A stretch of DNA of 60,000 nt. Source: Liolophura sinensis. Its lineage: Eukaryota > Mollusca > Polyplacophora > Chitonida > Chitonidae. The position numbers were made by a program, and so were the translations under genes. Every line of letters begins with the position of its first letter. Positions within the stretch are counted from its first letter, which is position 1. Below the pieces are notes generated by a model. The model ran no database searches. It saw only the letters and a program-made list of their open reading frames with translations, and was not told the origin of the DNA. This document shows, in pieces, positions 11,873-24,712 of this stretch. Where the stretch lies: the NCBI RefSeq assembly GCF_032854445.1, contig NC_088299.1, positions 11,837,608 through 11,897,607 on the forward strand, written 5' to 3'.

Positions 11873-12078
11873 AGTGTAGGCATTCAGACAAGCCGTATAA
11901 TGCACGTGTCAAGGGGTTTCAGATCAATCCCGCTATAATTAAAATTTGATGGTCACTGTGCTAACGTGTGAAGTGTGCAGGTGAAAACTCAAGGCTGCTA
12001 TCCACAGCATTTCTCAGAAAAACAAGCTCCACGTAAGCAAGGAAATTGGATTGTCCTCTTGAGCTGGCGATAAACTGG

Positions 12079-12270
12079 TTATTTATTTATTTATTTGATT
12101 GGTGTTTTACGTCGTACTCAAGAATATTTAACTTATACGACGGCGGCTACCATTATGGTGAGAGGAAATGGGACAGAGCCTGGGGGAAACGCACGTCCAC
12201 CCGCAGAAGGCCTTCTCACGTACGCTTGGAGAGGAAGTCAGCATGAGCTAGGACTAGTCCCAACTGACGT
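12079..12270 (-). repeat. SINE A, diverged
   Basis: ATTT tail at 12079-12095, then TTTTACGTCGTACTCAAGAA, a GACGGCGGC motif and GAGAGGAAGTCAGCATGAGCT. The head is degraded beyond the B box. Confidence 0.8.
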
Positions 12271-12979
12271 TGCAAACGCCTGTACCATACGTCAATCAAC
12301 GGAATTCTGGTTTTCTTGCAAATTTACTTGCAAATTAGAGCAGAAAGCAGAACTTACTTCGGTAAGTCCAATCAGGACTCCTGTGGTTACAAGAAAAGTG
12401 TCTCAATGAAACGCGGTCATAATCTTTGCACTCTGAAGGAACCCGGTTATTTTATGTGTGAAACGGTAGCCCTCTATCTATCCAACTTATCAGAGGCAAC
12501 ACAGGTTGCTTCATACAACAGCTGATAATGAGCAGCCTTACACTATTCCGACAGCGGTACACGAATAAGCTGTATACGTGATGGAATGCTGTAAAGGCCA
12601 CGAGTACATGCACACGGCACAAACAGATGCATGGGAGACAGCCCCACAACGCTGCAAGGCCAGTTATGTATAGCGGTGCGAAGTGTTTGCACTATTATGA
12701 CGTCGGAATCTCTACTTTATCTCGGACAAATAATGCCGGGCATACTGTACTAAATCAATGACATTTACCTGGGTCAAGTGGCCCAGTAGGGGCTACTTAT
12801 TATCGATGATTATCTGTCTGACTGGCCTATAGACTAGACAGTATGCCGCTTCCAACCACAGTTGTGCTGCACAGGATGCAGTGTTTGGTTTCTTCATGGA
12901 ATAATAGTCTATTTACTTGTACATACCGGTATGTCAACTGACAAATTGGCGGGTCATCGGGGAGGTGTTTCCGGAATGA

Positions 12980-13480
12980 TGACATTCAAGGCCATACTGA
13001 CCCGAGACACTGCAGGCTGAATGGCAGACCTTCAGGCCTGCATTTCTGTCTTCTGAACAATTCTAGGTTTCCTTTCTGGCTCCAGACCATGCAAGCTAAA
13101 TGGTAGACCTTCAGGTCTACAGTTCTGTCTTCTGGGCAATACTAGGTTTCCTTTCTGGCTATAGGCCATTCAGGCTAAATGGTAAACATTCAGGTCTACA
13201 GTTCTGTCTTCTGAACAGTACTAGGTTTCCTTTCTCCCTCCAGACAACGCAGGCTACCTTGTAGACTTTCTGGTCTACAATTCTATCTTCTGAGCAATAC
13301 TAGGTTTCCTTTGTGGCTCTAGGCCATGCAGGCTAAGTGGTAAACATTCAGGTCTACAGTTCTATCTTCTGAACAATACTAGGTTTCCTTTCTGGCTCCA
13401 GACTATGTAGGCTAAATGGTAGACCTTCAGGTCTACAGTTCTGCCTGCTGAACAATACTAGGTTTTCTTTCTGGCCGTAC
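12980..13480. repeat. 79-bp minisatellite, about 6 copies
   Basis: CTAGGTTTCC recurs at 13063, 13142, 13221, 13300, 13379 and 13458, exactly 79 bases apart. The unit also holds CAGGTCTACAGTTCTGTCTTC and TCCAGACCATGCAGGCTAAAT. Confidence 0.9.
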
Positions 13481-13860
13481 TAAACCAAAGAAAAGGTCAG
13501 AAGGAAAACCTGCACGTTCCTGTGAACAGTGACAGGTTTCCTTTTCTGCACAGTGCGATGTATTGATATTCCCTGTGAACAATGACTGGTTTCCCTCACG
13601 ATCCCACTGGACTTAGACCAGGCCAAATGATACACTTGCATCACCCGGATGACAGCTGTTTCAGTCCAAAAATATTAGGTTTCCTCCATGACCATATCGA
13701 CTCGAGGATAGGTTTCCAGTGATAGCTGTTTCCTCCCAAATGTATCAGGTTTCTTTCATGGCCATACTGACCAGAGAAGAGGTAAAGGGGGCCAGTAGGT
13801 TCTGAATTACAGCTCTTTACTGTGAACAATTTTAGATTTCCTTCAGTGCCATACAGTATA
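13481..13860. repeat. Irregular repeats sharing the GGTTTCCT core
   Basis: GAACAATGACAGGTTTCCTT, GAACAATGACTGGTTTCCC and AATATTAGGTTTCCTCCATGA variants continue the 79-bp array with uneven spacing. Confidence 0.6.
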
Positions 13861-14197
13861 CGGTATAGAGCGTAAAACCAGAGTAGTGCCGATCCTGCCT
13901 CTTGTCAGGGTATTATTCCGCCTGTTCATGTGTATGCTTAAAAGGTAGCAACGTATATCCAACCACCCCATCCCACCCCATCCCCACCCACCCGCTATAG
14001 CACCATGGCTTCAGCAGGATTAGGTAGTTGCTATGTATTGGACATCGCTAATCTAGAATCTATGCGCCGAAACAGACATTCATATACCAGCCGTCAACCA
14101 ATAAGGGAGTTTCAAGTGCTCACACTTAACATACAAAAACAATAAAGCAATGTAAATGGACCAGGTCTTGAGGATAGATGATCTGCACATCTAGGAT

Positions 14198-14276
14198 TGC
14201 CACGGTTTCCTCCGAACAATGCAAGGTTTCCTCTGAACAATGCAAGGTTTCCTCCGAACAATGCAAGGTTTCCTCC
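14198..14276. repeat. 21-bp tandem repeat, about 3.5 copies
   Basis: GGTTTCCTCCGAACAATGCAA repeats every 21 bases. It contains the same GAACAAT..GGTTTCCT core as the 79-bp array 0.7 kb to the left. The repeated peptide seen on the minus strand is a consequence of period 21, not a protein. Confidence 0.85.
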
Positions 14277-14711
14277 ACGGTCATCCTGGAGCCTGATTTG
14301 ACACTGACATCTTTACAATTTGTACAGTGTTGCCCCATTTCAGTATACCTGCTCTGATCTGAAGTCTTCGTGTCAAGTATTAAACACTGGCCATTATATA
14401 CAGAAGCAATTAATTTAGCCGTTAAGTGTCTCTCTGAGGTACACAAAGCATTATGCACGGTGCACAACATATATACAATTATAATTTTAACCTAAGCTCA
14501 GGTATTGGAAACAGCCAATATATAGTGATGAAAGTCAATGATGATAGCCTATCCTGGAACGGCCTATTAAACTTCAATCCAAATCTGAATCTATATCATT
14601 TTCAAAGAATCTGTTAAATTTTGAAAATTCCATTACAAATTTAATTTCCGCTGAATGAGCAAAATCCTACCACAGATGGTTTTGTGTAATGTTAAATGTG
14701 TAGTGTAAAAA

Positions 14712-14765
14712 AAGGTCTTCCAGCAACCTGAGGATAGTCGTGGGTTTCCCCCGGGTTCTCCAAAC
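14712..14765 (+). repeat. SINE A internal fragment
   Basis: GGTCTTCCAGCAACCTGAGG and CGTGGGTTTCCCCCGGG only. Head and tail are gone. Confidence 0.65.
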
Positions 14766-15714
14766 GTTTGTCAAAACTTATGGCTACTTACCTTGGTGTT
14801 CTAGTGGCATACGATGACGGTCTTTACAAATACTGCTGTGGTTGTAAAGAAATATCATCACCAGTTGTCACTCTGATTAAAGTGACACAGAGCCGATTCT
14901 GATTTCCTGGCGTGAAAGAGGAAAATCCAGACTATCCCTAGATTAAGCTGAATTTGAGGTATGGTACATATATTCAAGCGTGATCAAGGCTGCAAGATTT
15001 AACCCAGGAAACCTTATTTGAACTGTCAGCCGATCAGCGTCGCTTCTGTGTCTCGTGAAACTATCGCATTAGAAAAAAACAATATCCGGACACTCAAGGC
15101 TCCGTTTAATCAACATCGTCGCAAACAATATCCAGATGGTTTTATGAGATACCAACAGTTAATGTTAAAACTCCCCACCCCAAACGCCCTCCATACAGTT
15201 ACCTGTAAAATGAAGTCATAGAGCTATTGTGTCCATAAAGTAACGTTAATAAACTCCAATGTGCCAAACTGAATGACGTAATATCTAGGTTAGCCCGGAT
15301 TTAAGGTGTTCTTTAGGGTGACTATCGGGTGTCAGAAACTGGACACCGTGAACATAGTGACACGACAGTGAGTCCAGTCGTGACCAAGAAGACGGATTTC
15401 GACATGCGTAGTGAGAATTGCAGGGGATAGTCTTTCAGGTTTATCCGTATATAGGACAAATCTCTCCCCACTTATACGTCTCGACTTTTACTGTGAAGAC
15501 GATGTAAGCACATCCAGAGAGATAACTGGGTCACTGTATTATACCGAAATCTCAGTTTATTAAGGATTTTATTGAAAACCAGGGCCTCCGGAAATGTTGA
15601 CCAGTAAAATGATAATAAACTAACAATATGAATGGTGACGTTTGAAACGTTGACGTGGGTTTACCCACTGTTCCTTGTTCGGACTGTCGTTACCTTATCA
15701 CTGTTAATAAGGTT
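14766..15714. other. Non-coding, nothing recognised
   Basis: No convincing exon, repeat or RNA seen. Confidence 0.55.
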
Positions 15715-15995
15715 ATTTGACGGCTGTTTATTGTTTACTTATTTGTACATTGCTTAATTATCTGTTCATTGTTTACTTGTCTGTTCTTTGCTCAGTTATC
15801 TGACCATTTCTATCTACTCATTGCAAACATGTCTGTTCATTGATAACTTATCTGTCCATTGCTTACTCGTCCGTTCATAGCTTACATATCTGTTCATTGC
15901 TTAATTATCTGTTCATTGCTTAATTGTCTGTTCACTGCCTATATGTCTGTTCTTTGGTTACTTATCTGTTCATTGCTTACTTAACTACTGAGCAC
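15715..15995. repeat. Degenerate ~20-bp tandem repeat
   Basis: TCTGTTCATTGCTTAATTA and variants (TCTGTTCATTGTTTACTTG, TCCGTTCATAGCTTACATA) recur about every 20 bases, roughly 13 times, with heavy divergence. Confidence 0.8.
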
Positions 15996-16214
15996 GTGTT
16001 AATTGCTCACTAAGTGAAACTTTTAGCGTATTTCATCCATATACTGCTGATTTCTAATTTATCTTCCAATAGCTCAATGGTTAACTTATTGTCTAAAAGT
16101 CGGTTTGCTAATTTGCCTGCCTTCTCTCCACTTTAGACCTATCTGTCAACAGTCGATGTATTTGTGCTTGTCTTTGTATTTCTTGTGTTTGAAACGGTGA
16201 ACAATTCACAGTGT

Positions 16215-16880
16215 TACGCCGTCTTGGCGCCATCATATGGTGCATAGCATACTATGTGCCTCACCATCATCTCATATCAGCGCGATCACAAGGTGCATAG
16301 CATACTATGTCACTCACCATCACCTCATCTCAGCGTGATCACAAGGTGCATAGCATACTATGTCACTCACCATCATCTCATCTCAGCGCGATCACAAGGT
16401 GCATAGCATACTATGTCACTCACCATCACCTCATCTCAGCGCGATCACAAGGTGCATAGCATACTATGTGCCTCACCATCACCTCATCTCAGCGCGATCA
16501 AAAGGTGCATAGCATACTATGTCACTCACCATCACCTCATCTCAGCGCGATCACAAGGTGCATAGCATACTATGTGACTCCTCACCACATTTTAGCGCGA
16601 TCACAAAGTGCATAGCATACTATGTCACTCACCATCACTTCATCTCAGCACGATCACAAGGTGCATAGCATACTATGTGTCTCACCATCACCACATCTTA
16701 GAGCGATCACAAGTGCTTGGCCTACTATGTGACCATCAACACGCACTATCTTGCAATGCATTGGCACTGTCTTACAAGGTGCATAACGTGTGATACGTCA
16801 TCACGCGGATTAGGCACTACTGTAAGATGCTAAGCATACCATGCGACACATAATTACGCCGTCTTAGCACTATCTCGCGC
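16215..16880. repeat. 53-bp minisatellite, 9 good copies plus decayed ones
   Basis: GTGCATAGCATACTATG starts at 16240, 16293, 16346, 16399, 16452, 16505 and 16558, 53 bases apart, then becomes irregular to about 16880. Each unit carries CATAG-CATA-CTATG, a small hairpin, and CAGCGCGATCACAAGG. Confidence 0.92.
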
Positions 16881-18008
16881 ATAGCATGCAGGCACTTAAA
16901 GTGACGGCTTCGGTTTTACACCATTCTGCTTTTAAAAATCAACACTGACAACAACAACACTGACAATGGAAATGGACTGCCAATGGTGCCTGTATGCACG
17001 GTACCTCATTATATCCAAGTCTCTGTGCCACACCTATCTGTATATATGTTTACTTTCCATTTAAGCCGTTGATATATATATACATCCCCTCTCTGTTATG
17101 TTTCTTATTTGCATTTTCGGTTTGACCTTTGTAACTTGTGCAGGCTAACTCATCATACAAACAATAGGGCACGTGTTACCTTGACACTGTTGTGAACTCT
17201 TGACCTGTGCCTTAGTTCTCGATGACACTAGAAGGCAGGAAGTATATTTCATTTCTACAGAAGTAAGAACAGTGAGTTGAGATCTAGCCCGGATGCATTT
17301 CTGAAGTCACAACTTGAATAACTGATCTAAAGTATATTTACATTAATAATAATGGTCACAGTGGCAATGATAATTATAACAGGAATAATTATTATTGATT
17401 GCAAAATAACCATTCTACATTTCTCCATAAAACTATTTGTCAAACTGGTTGCAGCATAATCCAGTATTTTACCCAGACACAGTAGGTTTGATGCAAAAGA
17501 TTGCTATATCTTTCTGATGTGAAATCAAGAATAATGGCCATAATAGACATTGTAATATTATATACCCATCTCTGTCATTAAAAATTCTAAACCTAAAATT
17601 TATTTTTAAATTCTTAAAATTCAAGCGATTTAAAGAAACAAAAATCTTTTCAAATTTAATTTAACTTTTTTCTCTATAAATATCTTTGCACGTCTAAGAT
17701 GATAATCTGAGTAATACACAACCAATATACTTCTCCCCTTTTCATTCTGAAAAAAAGAAAAGGCTACCCGACGAGAGTAATCTGCTAACCCGTTAATTAA
17801 CAGAAACATATGGATGGTTTATTGGATTAGTACTGTAGCCTATGACACGTGTCATACATTCCGCGACAGTGAGTTTAAGAGGTCATAGTACCAACCAAAA
17901 CACCAATCAAATAAACAAATAAACACATCGCGATACAATCTAAGTTTTTCTTAGTTCTTAGCTCTTAGCTTAGCCCTTAGTTGATAGTATCGGTAATGAC
18001 AGCCCTGT
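16881..18008. other. Non-coding, nothing recognised
   Basis: AT-rich with scattered poly-A/T runs. No exon or element supported. Confidence 0.55.
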
Positions 18009-18679
18009 CTTGTTCCATAAGCTTACCCTGTACACCACTCTACTTCCCTTGCTGTCTTCAGAACACTACTGCTGGGCACCAAATAATTTGTCTGTCTGTA
18101 GTCACAGTCATCTCAGCTATCAAATCCAGGTAGGTTTTCCCATGTACCATCACTAGAAAATCCACACAAGCATGAAACTAGTGGAAACAGGATAAGTTCC
18201 AACTCAGATCGCCATGTTTGATTGTATACTCCTCACAGTGAGGAGAATCATGTATACAATCATCACAACCACTACTACTAGACAAGATTGACTTTTTTTC
18301 ATACGTATAAGCTAATTGTTTAGGATCAGTCTCACCAGTAGTGACCTAGACGGAACCCGTAAATCAACATCGGTCACTAAAAACATTTCTCGAATAAATT
18401 AAACAAAATTGAAGAAAAGATTAAACAAGTACAAAATATGCTAGAAGTGTCAGTAGTTATCTCCCTTGTATGGGCTGTGAGGAGTATGCATTCAAACATG
18501 GCGGCTGGAGTTTGGATTTATCCAGTTTCCACATAGTTTCATGCTTGTTTGGGCCTACTAGTGGGAACACTTACCTGGGATTGTGATTGCGGACAGACAA
18601 ATTATTTCGTTCCCAGCAGTAGTATACTGAAGCTATCAATGGAAGTACAGAGGTGTTCAAGGTAGGCTTATGGAACAAG
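18009..18679. mobile_element. Foldback element with ~200-230-bp inverted arms
   Basis: Left arm 18009-18238 and the reverse complement of right arm 18475-18679 share, in the same order: CTTGTTCCATAAGC; ACTACTGCTGGG; AAATAATTTGTCTGTC; CCAGGTA; ACAAGCATGAAACTA; GTGGAAAC; CGCCATGTTTGA; and TACTCCTCACAG. The left arm has about 20 extra bases before CCAGGTAGG. The spacer is about 235 bases and non-coding. At the inner end of the left arm a second palindrome pairs GATTGTATAC with GTATACAATC around TCCTCAC-AG-TGAGGA. No clear target duplication was seen, so MITE, foldback transposon and old inverted duplication remain open. Confidence 0.78.
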
Positions 18680-21600
18680 ATAATATAATGGCAGCAATGC
18701 AGAGCTAAGTTTTCATTTACAATCGACCTTCCTTGATACGCTTCCAGAAAAAAGTTTACACTATACAACCTTAATTAGTACACGACAAACTTAACAGAAA
18801 GGCTAATTGCCACGGCAGACCAATAAAACACATCAAAGACAGAAGAAAGTCTACTTACTGAGTAAGGTTCTCTGGCGCAACCGGCAGTGCGGGCTCCGGG
18901 GACGCTGTAGTCTACGCGCTGGGATTATCTACGGATTATACCGGGCATCCGATACACACCCGAACATCACACAACACAATGTAATTTTTTTTATCTTTGA
19001 TTGTCTCTGTGGATTGACTAAATTAGTGTTTCGTATGTATTTTTCTTGATGAATCCTTCTGAACTGGAGAAAGCGATGTTAACTATGGGTCTAGCGGACT
19101 ACGGAAAGATCTTGCGGGTTGCCTAGTATCAGAAATAGCGCGCGCCTGCCGGTAATTCGACACCCCAGTTACGGCAGACCTGCACGCTTGTTTTTAGCCA
19201 AAACTCCCGTCCTGCCACACTTAACCGGTGGAAGAGGCCAGCCACTAAACTACAGGGGGGCTGTACAGTTCGAAAAGTCATATCACCTATTGCACTCAAT
19301 TACCGGATTAACATCACAACAAATTACTTTTCTTTTGTTGCTTGTGTAAACGCGAATTAAGACGGTCAAGTTGAGTCGAGAAGGCACTCATTCAGATCGC
19401 CTTTTCTAAGGTTACCAATGAAACATGCTAAAGCACTGAGGCCCCCTTGGGTGAACAACGGGTGTCGGGGTGGGTCAGTAATGAGGATCTATAGGGAGGG
19501 GGCGTACAGGGGAGTTAAAGGAGCAATAGATCAATGTCTTGTACAGATCGGTTAAATGAATTAAGGCAATACAGTAAGAATGACTTCAATTAACTTAAAA
19601 TAATAGCCACAGTATGTGATTTTAAAGAATTAACGGGAAACAAAAACAAATTCATCAAACAAAAGAACGATAATCGAGGTATGGGAAATAATTAAAAACA
19701 CTTTCTCGTTCGAACGAAACATTATCACGTCTGGACGAGTTACTTATTCAGTGAAACTACACAAGACAAGGGAATACGTGATGATTTCAACATCTGCCCG
19801 TAACTTCAGTGCATTGCATGTTTATTTTTGTGCTGTACACTAGGAAGAATATGTATTGTATTTCACTACCTGCTAAATTTAAGTAAAGCCGCCTTTTGAT
19901 TAGGGAATTTCTACCCTTGTCGTAGGTGGCGAACAGGGAGGGGGACTGTGTCAGCAATAATTGCATTCCTTAATTAAATCTCCCAGATGAAATATTACAT
20001 CGTCGGAAAATGTAACATTTTGATGTTCCTCCTTTGATAAAAACAAAAAACAAAAACAACGAAAAGCAAAACACAACCTAGCTATTGAAAATCATTGGTT
20101 GAATGGCCATGTGCTGAATTAAGTTGTCTAGTGATAAATCGTACTTGAATGTATAAGACAGCCATGCGACAAGAGTTCCCTGTCGTATACAGAATAATTA
20201 ATTAGTGATGCAGTTTGCACACATCCTCCCTTTACGTGATAGCTTTACTGCAAGTGTAAGCCTGTATCACGGCCTTGTTCGGATTGGGTGGTACAGGATT
20301 TATCAGGTTGAATATCGCATTAAGGCGAGTTAGCACAGGGAATGATGTTCAACCCGAATTGCCAACCTTTTAAATCCTGTAATACTCAGCCACGTAGCAT
20401 ATTTATCACTATTGTCGAAAATCGTAAAATATCGTCAAATTTCTTTCATAAACATCCTTTAATTTCGACAGTTGGACAGTTTTCGTAGTGACGTTTCACC
20501 GCAGTACCACTTACATATCAGTGCGCAATACATGTCATGACCAGTTCGCTCTAAAACATTCAGAATCCGAAGTAAAAAAGAAAGCGTCATATGAATAACA
20601 GGATGTCGTCAACTTATTATGATCATTACGGCCAGGATTACACGATATAGTAACTCCGACTCTTTCCGATATCGCGTATTTCAAACCGAGAACATCTGCT
20701 TCATCGGTTGAATACCTGTGTGATGAAACATACATCTCTGTTGATCGTGACATAATACATGTAACTGTTTCGCATGTGACGTCAAAGGCAAGGGTCAAAA
20801 CATCAAATGTCCGGCCAGGAAAGATTTTTATATGTCAAATTCGAATTGTTTGCTTCCTTATTTCGTTTTATTTATAGGCTTTATGTGAGTTTGTTAGCAG
20901 CTAGTTGTTAGATTGTTAGATTGTTAGATTATGTGTATCCAATGAACTGCAGTGTGAATGTTAACATTCTGATCATGAAAGGTAACGACGCAATCAATTA
21001 CAGAGTCCTTCTGCAGGGTCCCGAGATCCCGAGAAACGCTGCGACAAACGCATTTACCATGGTTACATATCTCTTGACTGTGTGCTGTGACAGTCACGGA
21101 AATTTCGCCAGGCGCAGCATTGTGACTACTTCGCAGAACAGGCTATATGAACGGGCTGGTATACGAATGTTTGTTCTGACGCATTGATACTGATGATAAC
21201 TCCTGTCCAAACTGCACGCGAGTCTGGTACCTCAACATAACGTGGAAAGGAAAAAGGAAAACAAGATGACGGGTTGTTGGCTTGTTCACCTTGACAGGAT
21301 TCCATTCGGCGCATCATGCAGGTGTTCCTTATGGAAGCCGGATGCGGCTATGCTCTCTCCTACACATTTTCTCAAACAGGAAAGGCGATATTTGAACGAC
21401 AGTTCGAAATTTAATCGAGATTTGGGCGACAACGCAAGATTCAGTCTACATTCCCACAAGAGTCCAACGACATTCCCTTCGGTCGAGAATCTAATGCAAA
21501 CTCTCGCACCCTCGCCAGATTCTCTCATTGGTGCTCGAGTCTTGTTTAAATCTCACACTGTCGTTTAAATACCATTGCTTTGGGGCAAATATACAAGAGA

Positions 21601-21720
21601 AAACATGGTTGCGCCCGTCTTCCATAGTTCCTCAATAGCCAGTCGTCGTATTCTGGGAGAATAATGAGGTGAGCATAATACCCTTTTCGAATTATTATTA
21701 CGACAGGAAATATAAAAAAA
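18680..21720. other. Non-coding, nothing recognised
   Basis: Three kilobases with only short, unconvincing open frames (none with splice-supported homology) and no strong repeat. Confidence 0.5.
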
Positions 21721-21917
21721 ACTAGAGCAGCGAGGGCATTGTGATGGTTAGACGTAACCGGTAAAACCCGGTCTCTCGTCGATTTACCTCAGAGTTTTAT
21801 TATAACTGTTCACCTAAATGTTCATAGCTGAAACCATCGCGGTATGCAAGCAGTTGAGCTATTCTTGTCTACAGGACGTGAATTAACAATCTTTGGGATA
21901 CAGTTGTGGCTTGAAGT

Positions 21918-22172
21918 CTGGGGGCCAAAGGGGTTAGCACGCTAGCGGGGCGCAGACTCCTCCCATCAGTGAGTTCAACGCTGTGAGTTCAAGTCTAGCT
22001 AATGTTGGCTTCATCCGCGACCGTTCTTGTGAAGGTATTCCAGCAACTTGCGGATGGCCGTGGATTTCCCCCGGGCTTTGCCTGGTTTAATCCAGCCATA
22101 ATGCAGGCCACCGTCGTAAAAGTGAAATACTCTTGAGTATGGCGTAAAACACCTATCACATAAATAGATAGA
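21918..22172 (+). mobile_element. SINE A, nearly complete
   Basis: Head GGGGTTAGCACGCTAGC, B box GTGAGTTCAAGTCTAGC, body GTATTCCAGCAACTTGCGG and GTGAAATACTCTTGAGTATG, tail with ATAAATAGATAG. Target duplication not evident. Confidence 0.85.
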
Positions 22173-22324
22173 CTCTTACGCTTCGTCAGGTAGCTGGCGA
22201 AGTGCGGTTATTTAATTTCTTCCAGCCACAAACCTTTTGTACAAGTCAAAACTGTTTCTCGGCGTACACGGCGTTAAATATCAAAAACAGCAACAACAGA
22301 CAACAGCATATCAAATAAAACCAG

Positions 22325-22640
22325 AACAGAGCAGGGACGCTATGTGATCCTTGTCAAATGAGCACACCTAAATTCAATCTTTTTACCTCTTGTCAATTTT
22401 TTCTTGATTAGAGTCATATTCTAAGTGTTCATACAAATCCTTAAATACAGAAGCAACTTACGTGTCCCCTATCACTATGAATTAAGCAAAAATTAGGTAA
22501 GAAAAATGCACCGAGGTTAAAAGCAATTTACTACACGTTACTGGTCTAGAATTCCTCAGAATACTGTGCTGTCACATTTAACAAACGATAACATAAGAGT
22601 AATGTTATGGGACAGGCATCGGGGATACTTAGTCAATCCC
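22325..22640 (+). repeat. Interspersed repeat family X, copy 3
   Basis: AACAGAGCAGGGACGCTATG, CTCTTGTCAATTTTTTC, AGTGTTCATACAAATCC and the distal core CGTTACTGGTCTAGAATTCC then TCAGAATACTGTGCTGTCACA follow the family order. Confidence 0.6.
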
Positions 22641-23409
22641 TGAAGTGCCTGTTCCCAGTTAATCGGCAAATTGAGGACATTGTCAACTGCACTAACATTA
22701 CTTTGTTTTTATTTATGGCAGGAGAGCTGGGACACAGAAACTGATGGTCGATTTTAGTATGACTTGCAACCGTCTGTCTGAAATGCTTTTATTCAACTAA
22801 CAAGTCGTAAGGTTGATATGATCCTTTTTAAGATTCTTTCGGAAATATGTTCATTGCATGCACGTCTGCGCAAATTAAATTTACAGGCTACAGGATTATA
22901 TGATCATTGCCAAGTGGAAGAATCTTTGGCCACTTTTTACTAATTCACAGGCAGTTTCGTTTGAAGCTACAACAAAAGGTAGCCTCAGTTGGGATTTAAG
23001 CTCCTTTCAATGCACGGTTTGCTCGCTCCCTAGAAGGACAAGAACCAGAATTCCCCAGACAGTTTCAGAGTTTGTTGTGTCCTTCAGAAGATTTTAAGAT
23101 TTTCTCTCTCTTGTAATTTAGTTGCAGAATAACCTGAAATGTACAGATTTCGTTGACGCCCATACAGTTTTGGCGTAAATAAGATCCATCAAGAGACCGA
23201 CAAACACCAACCGATGCATCGTCAACTAGCCAAAATAACAGTCAAATAAATAAATAACAGACCAATCTTGTTTGTAGTTTGGTGTCCTGCACTCGGTTTT
23301 AGCGTCATGTTCGATCGGTACTTGATTCGCCATACATATATTGCTCGTGAAATGTGCAAGGCTGGACGGTTTAGTTTGTAAATATCAAAAGGACCGTGTA
23401 GACACCGCT

Positions 23410-23870
23410 CGACCTCTTAGAGAATGACAGGTTTTTCGTAATGGAAACGCTTAGAGAATGACACTTTTTACGTAATGGAAACGCTTAGAGAATGACACGT
23501 TTTACATAATGGAAATGCTTAGAGAATGATACGTTTTTCGTAATGGAAACGCTTAGAGAATGGCACGTTTTTCGTAACAGAAACGCTTAGAGAATGACAC
23601 GTTTTACATAATGGAAAAGCTTAGAGAATGATACGTGTAAGAGAAATGCTTAGAGAATTACACGTTTTACGTAATGGAAACGCTTAGAGAATTACACGTT
23701 TTACGTAATGGGAACGCTTAGAGAATGACACGTTTTACGTAATGGACACGCTTAGAGAATGACACGTTTTTCGTAATGGTCACGCTTAGAGAATGACACG
23801 TTTTTCGTAATAGAAACGCTTAGAGAATGGCACGTTTTTTTATAATGAAACGCTTAGAGAATGCCACTTA
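23410..23870. repeat. 34-bp minisatellite, about 13 copies
   Basis: CTTAGAGAATGACACG recurs every 34 bases (23416, 23450, 23484 and on), with the rest of the unit TTTTTCGTAATGGAAACG. It ends directly in family X sequence. Confidence 0.92.
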
Positions 23871-23965
23871 GAATTACTTAGAACGCTTTGTTATCATAAC
23901 ATTTAACATACAGACACATTAAAACTTTAACAAAGCCACTAGAGGTAATATGTGACATTTCAAAT
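23871..23965 (+). repeat. Interspersed repeat family X, distal part only
   Basis: TTAGAATTACTTAGAACGCT and TGTTATCATAACATTTAAC parallel TAGAATTCCTCAGAATACTG and TGCTGTCACATTTAACAAAC of copy 3, right after the 34-bp array. Confidence 0.5.
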
Positions 23966-24199
23966 AACAGAGCAGTAAACATAAAAAGGGATAAATAACG
24001 CTTATAAGGGGAGGAACATGCCTTATTAAATAAAAATGAACGCCCTTAGACTTCTAAAGATTAATCAGACATTGAGAAGTAAGTTATTACCGCTCAGATA
24101 TCATATAATATACATGAATCGGTGATTTAGTCTGTATATTTCTACATACCTGAATATTTCTCTGTGTAAATATGTCAGAAAACCGTTGGCCGTATGAAG

Positions 24200-24222
24200 T
24201 TATATATATATATATATATATA
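24200..24222. repeat. (TA)n microsatellite
   Basis: About 11 TA units. Confidence 0.9.
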
Positions 24223-24712
24223 GGCTTACACGTGTCTGATGACATCCGGACTCTGGATTACAGGTGAAGACTTCTTAACCGTCGACCACATACACGGACG
24301 TCCCCTAAACTCCCCTGTCATCCATAAACCCTATGACAACTGGCTTCGTACGTGGTGTCAACATTGCATCGGAGTCAAATGCAACCCCGTTATCCGTCCA
24401 AATATCTGTGTATTCGTCTGTTTCTTCAACGGCATGCGTTTACCAGAAATCTGACAGTTTCATTATCGATATCGTTAAGGTTACAAGGGTTCTTTATGTT
24501 GTAAATTCGTCAGCTTTGAAACAAAAGGTTATATTCTGGCGTTGCATCATGTTGTAAATTTGCCTGATTCTAAAACACGTTACTCCTGTGCACTATGTTC
24601 AAGAAGTGCTATGCATATACCACTATATATAGGTATAGCTTGCAACATTTTAAAAAGTCATCTTAGTATGACTCCAGTTTTTACTCTACTTTTCATTTCG
24701 CCACAATGAAAA

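Noticed and set aside
14126-14470. 114-codon minus-strand frame with CSEETLH repeats
   Set aside because: The repeated peptide is the 21-bp tandem repeat read in frame; no domain and no gene context.
16240-16720. Possible CRISPR-like array
   Set aside because: Units are contiguous 53-bp tandem repeats without unique spacers; the host is eukaryotic.
21242-21568. 108-codon plus-strand frame
   Set aside because: Opposite strand is equally open, composition is not gene-like, no domain or splice support.
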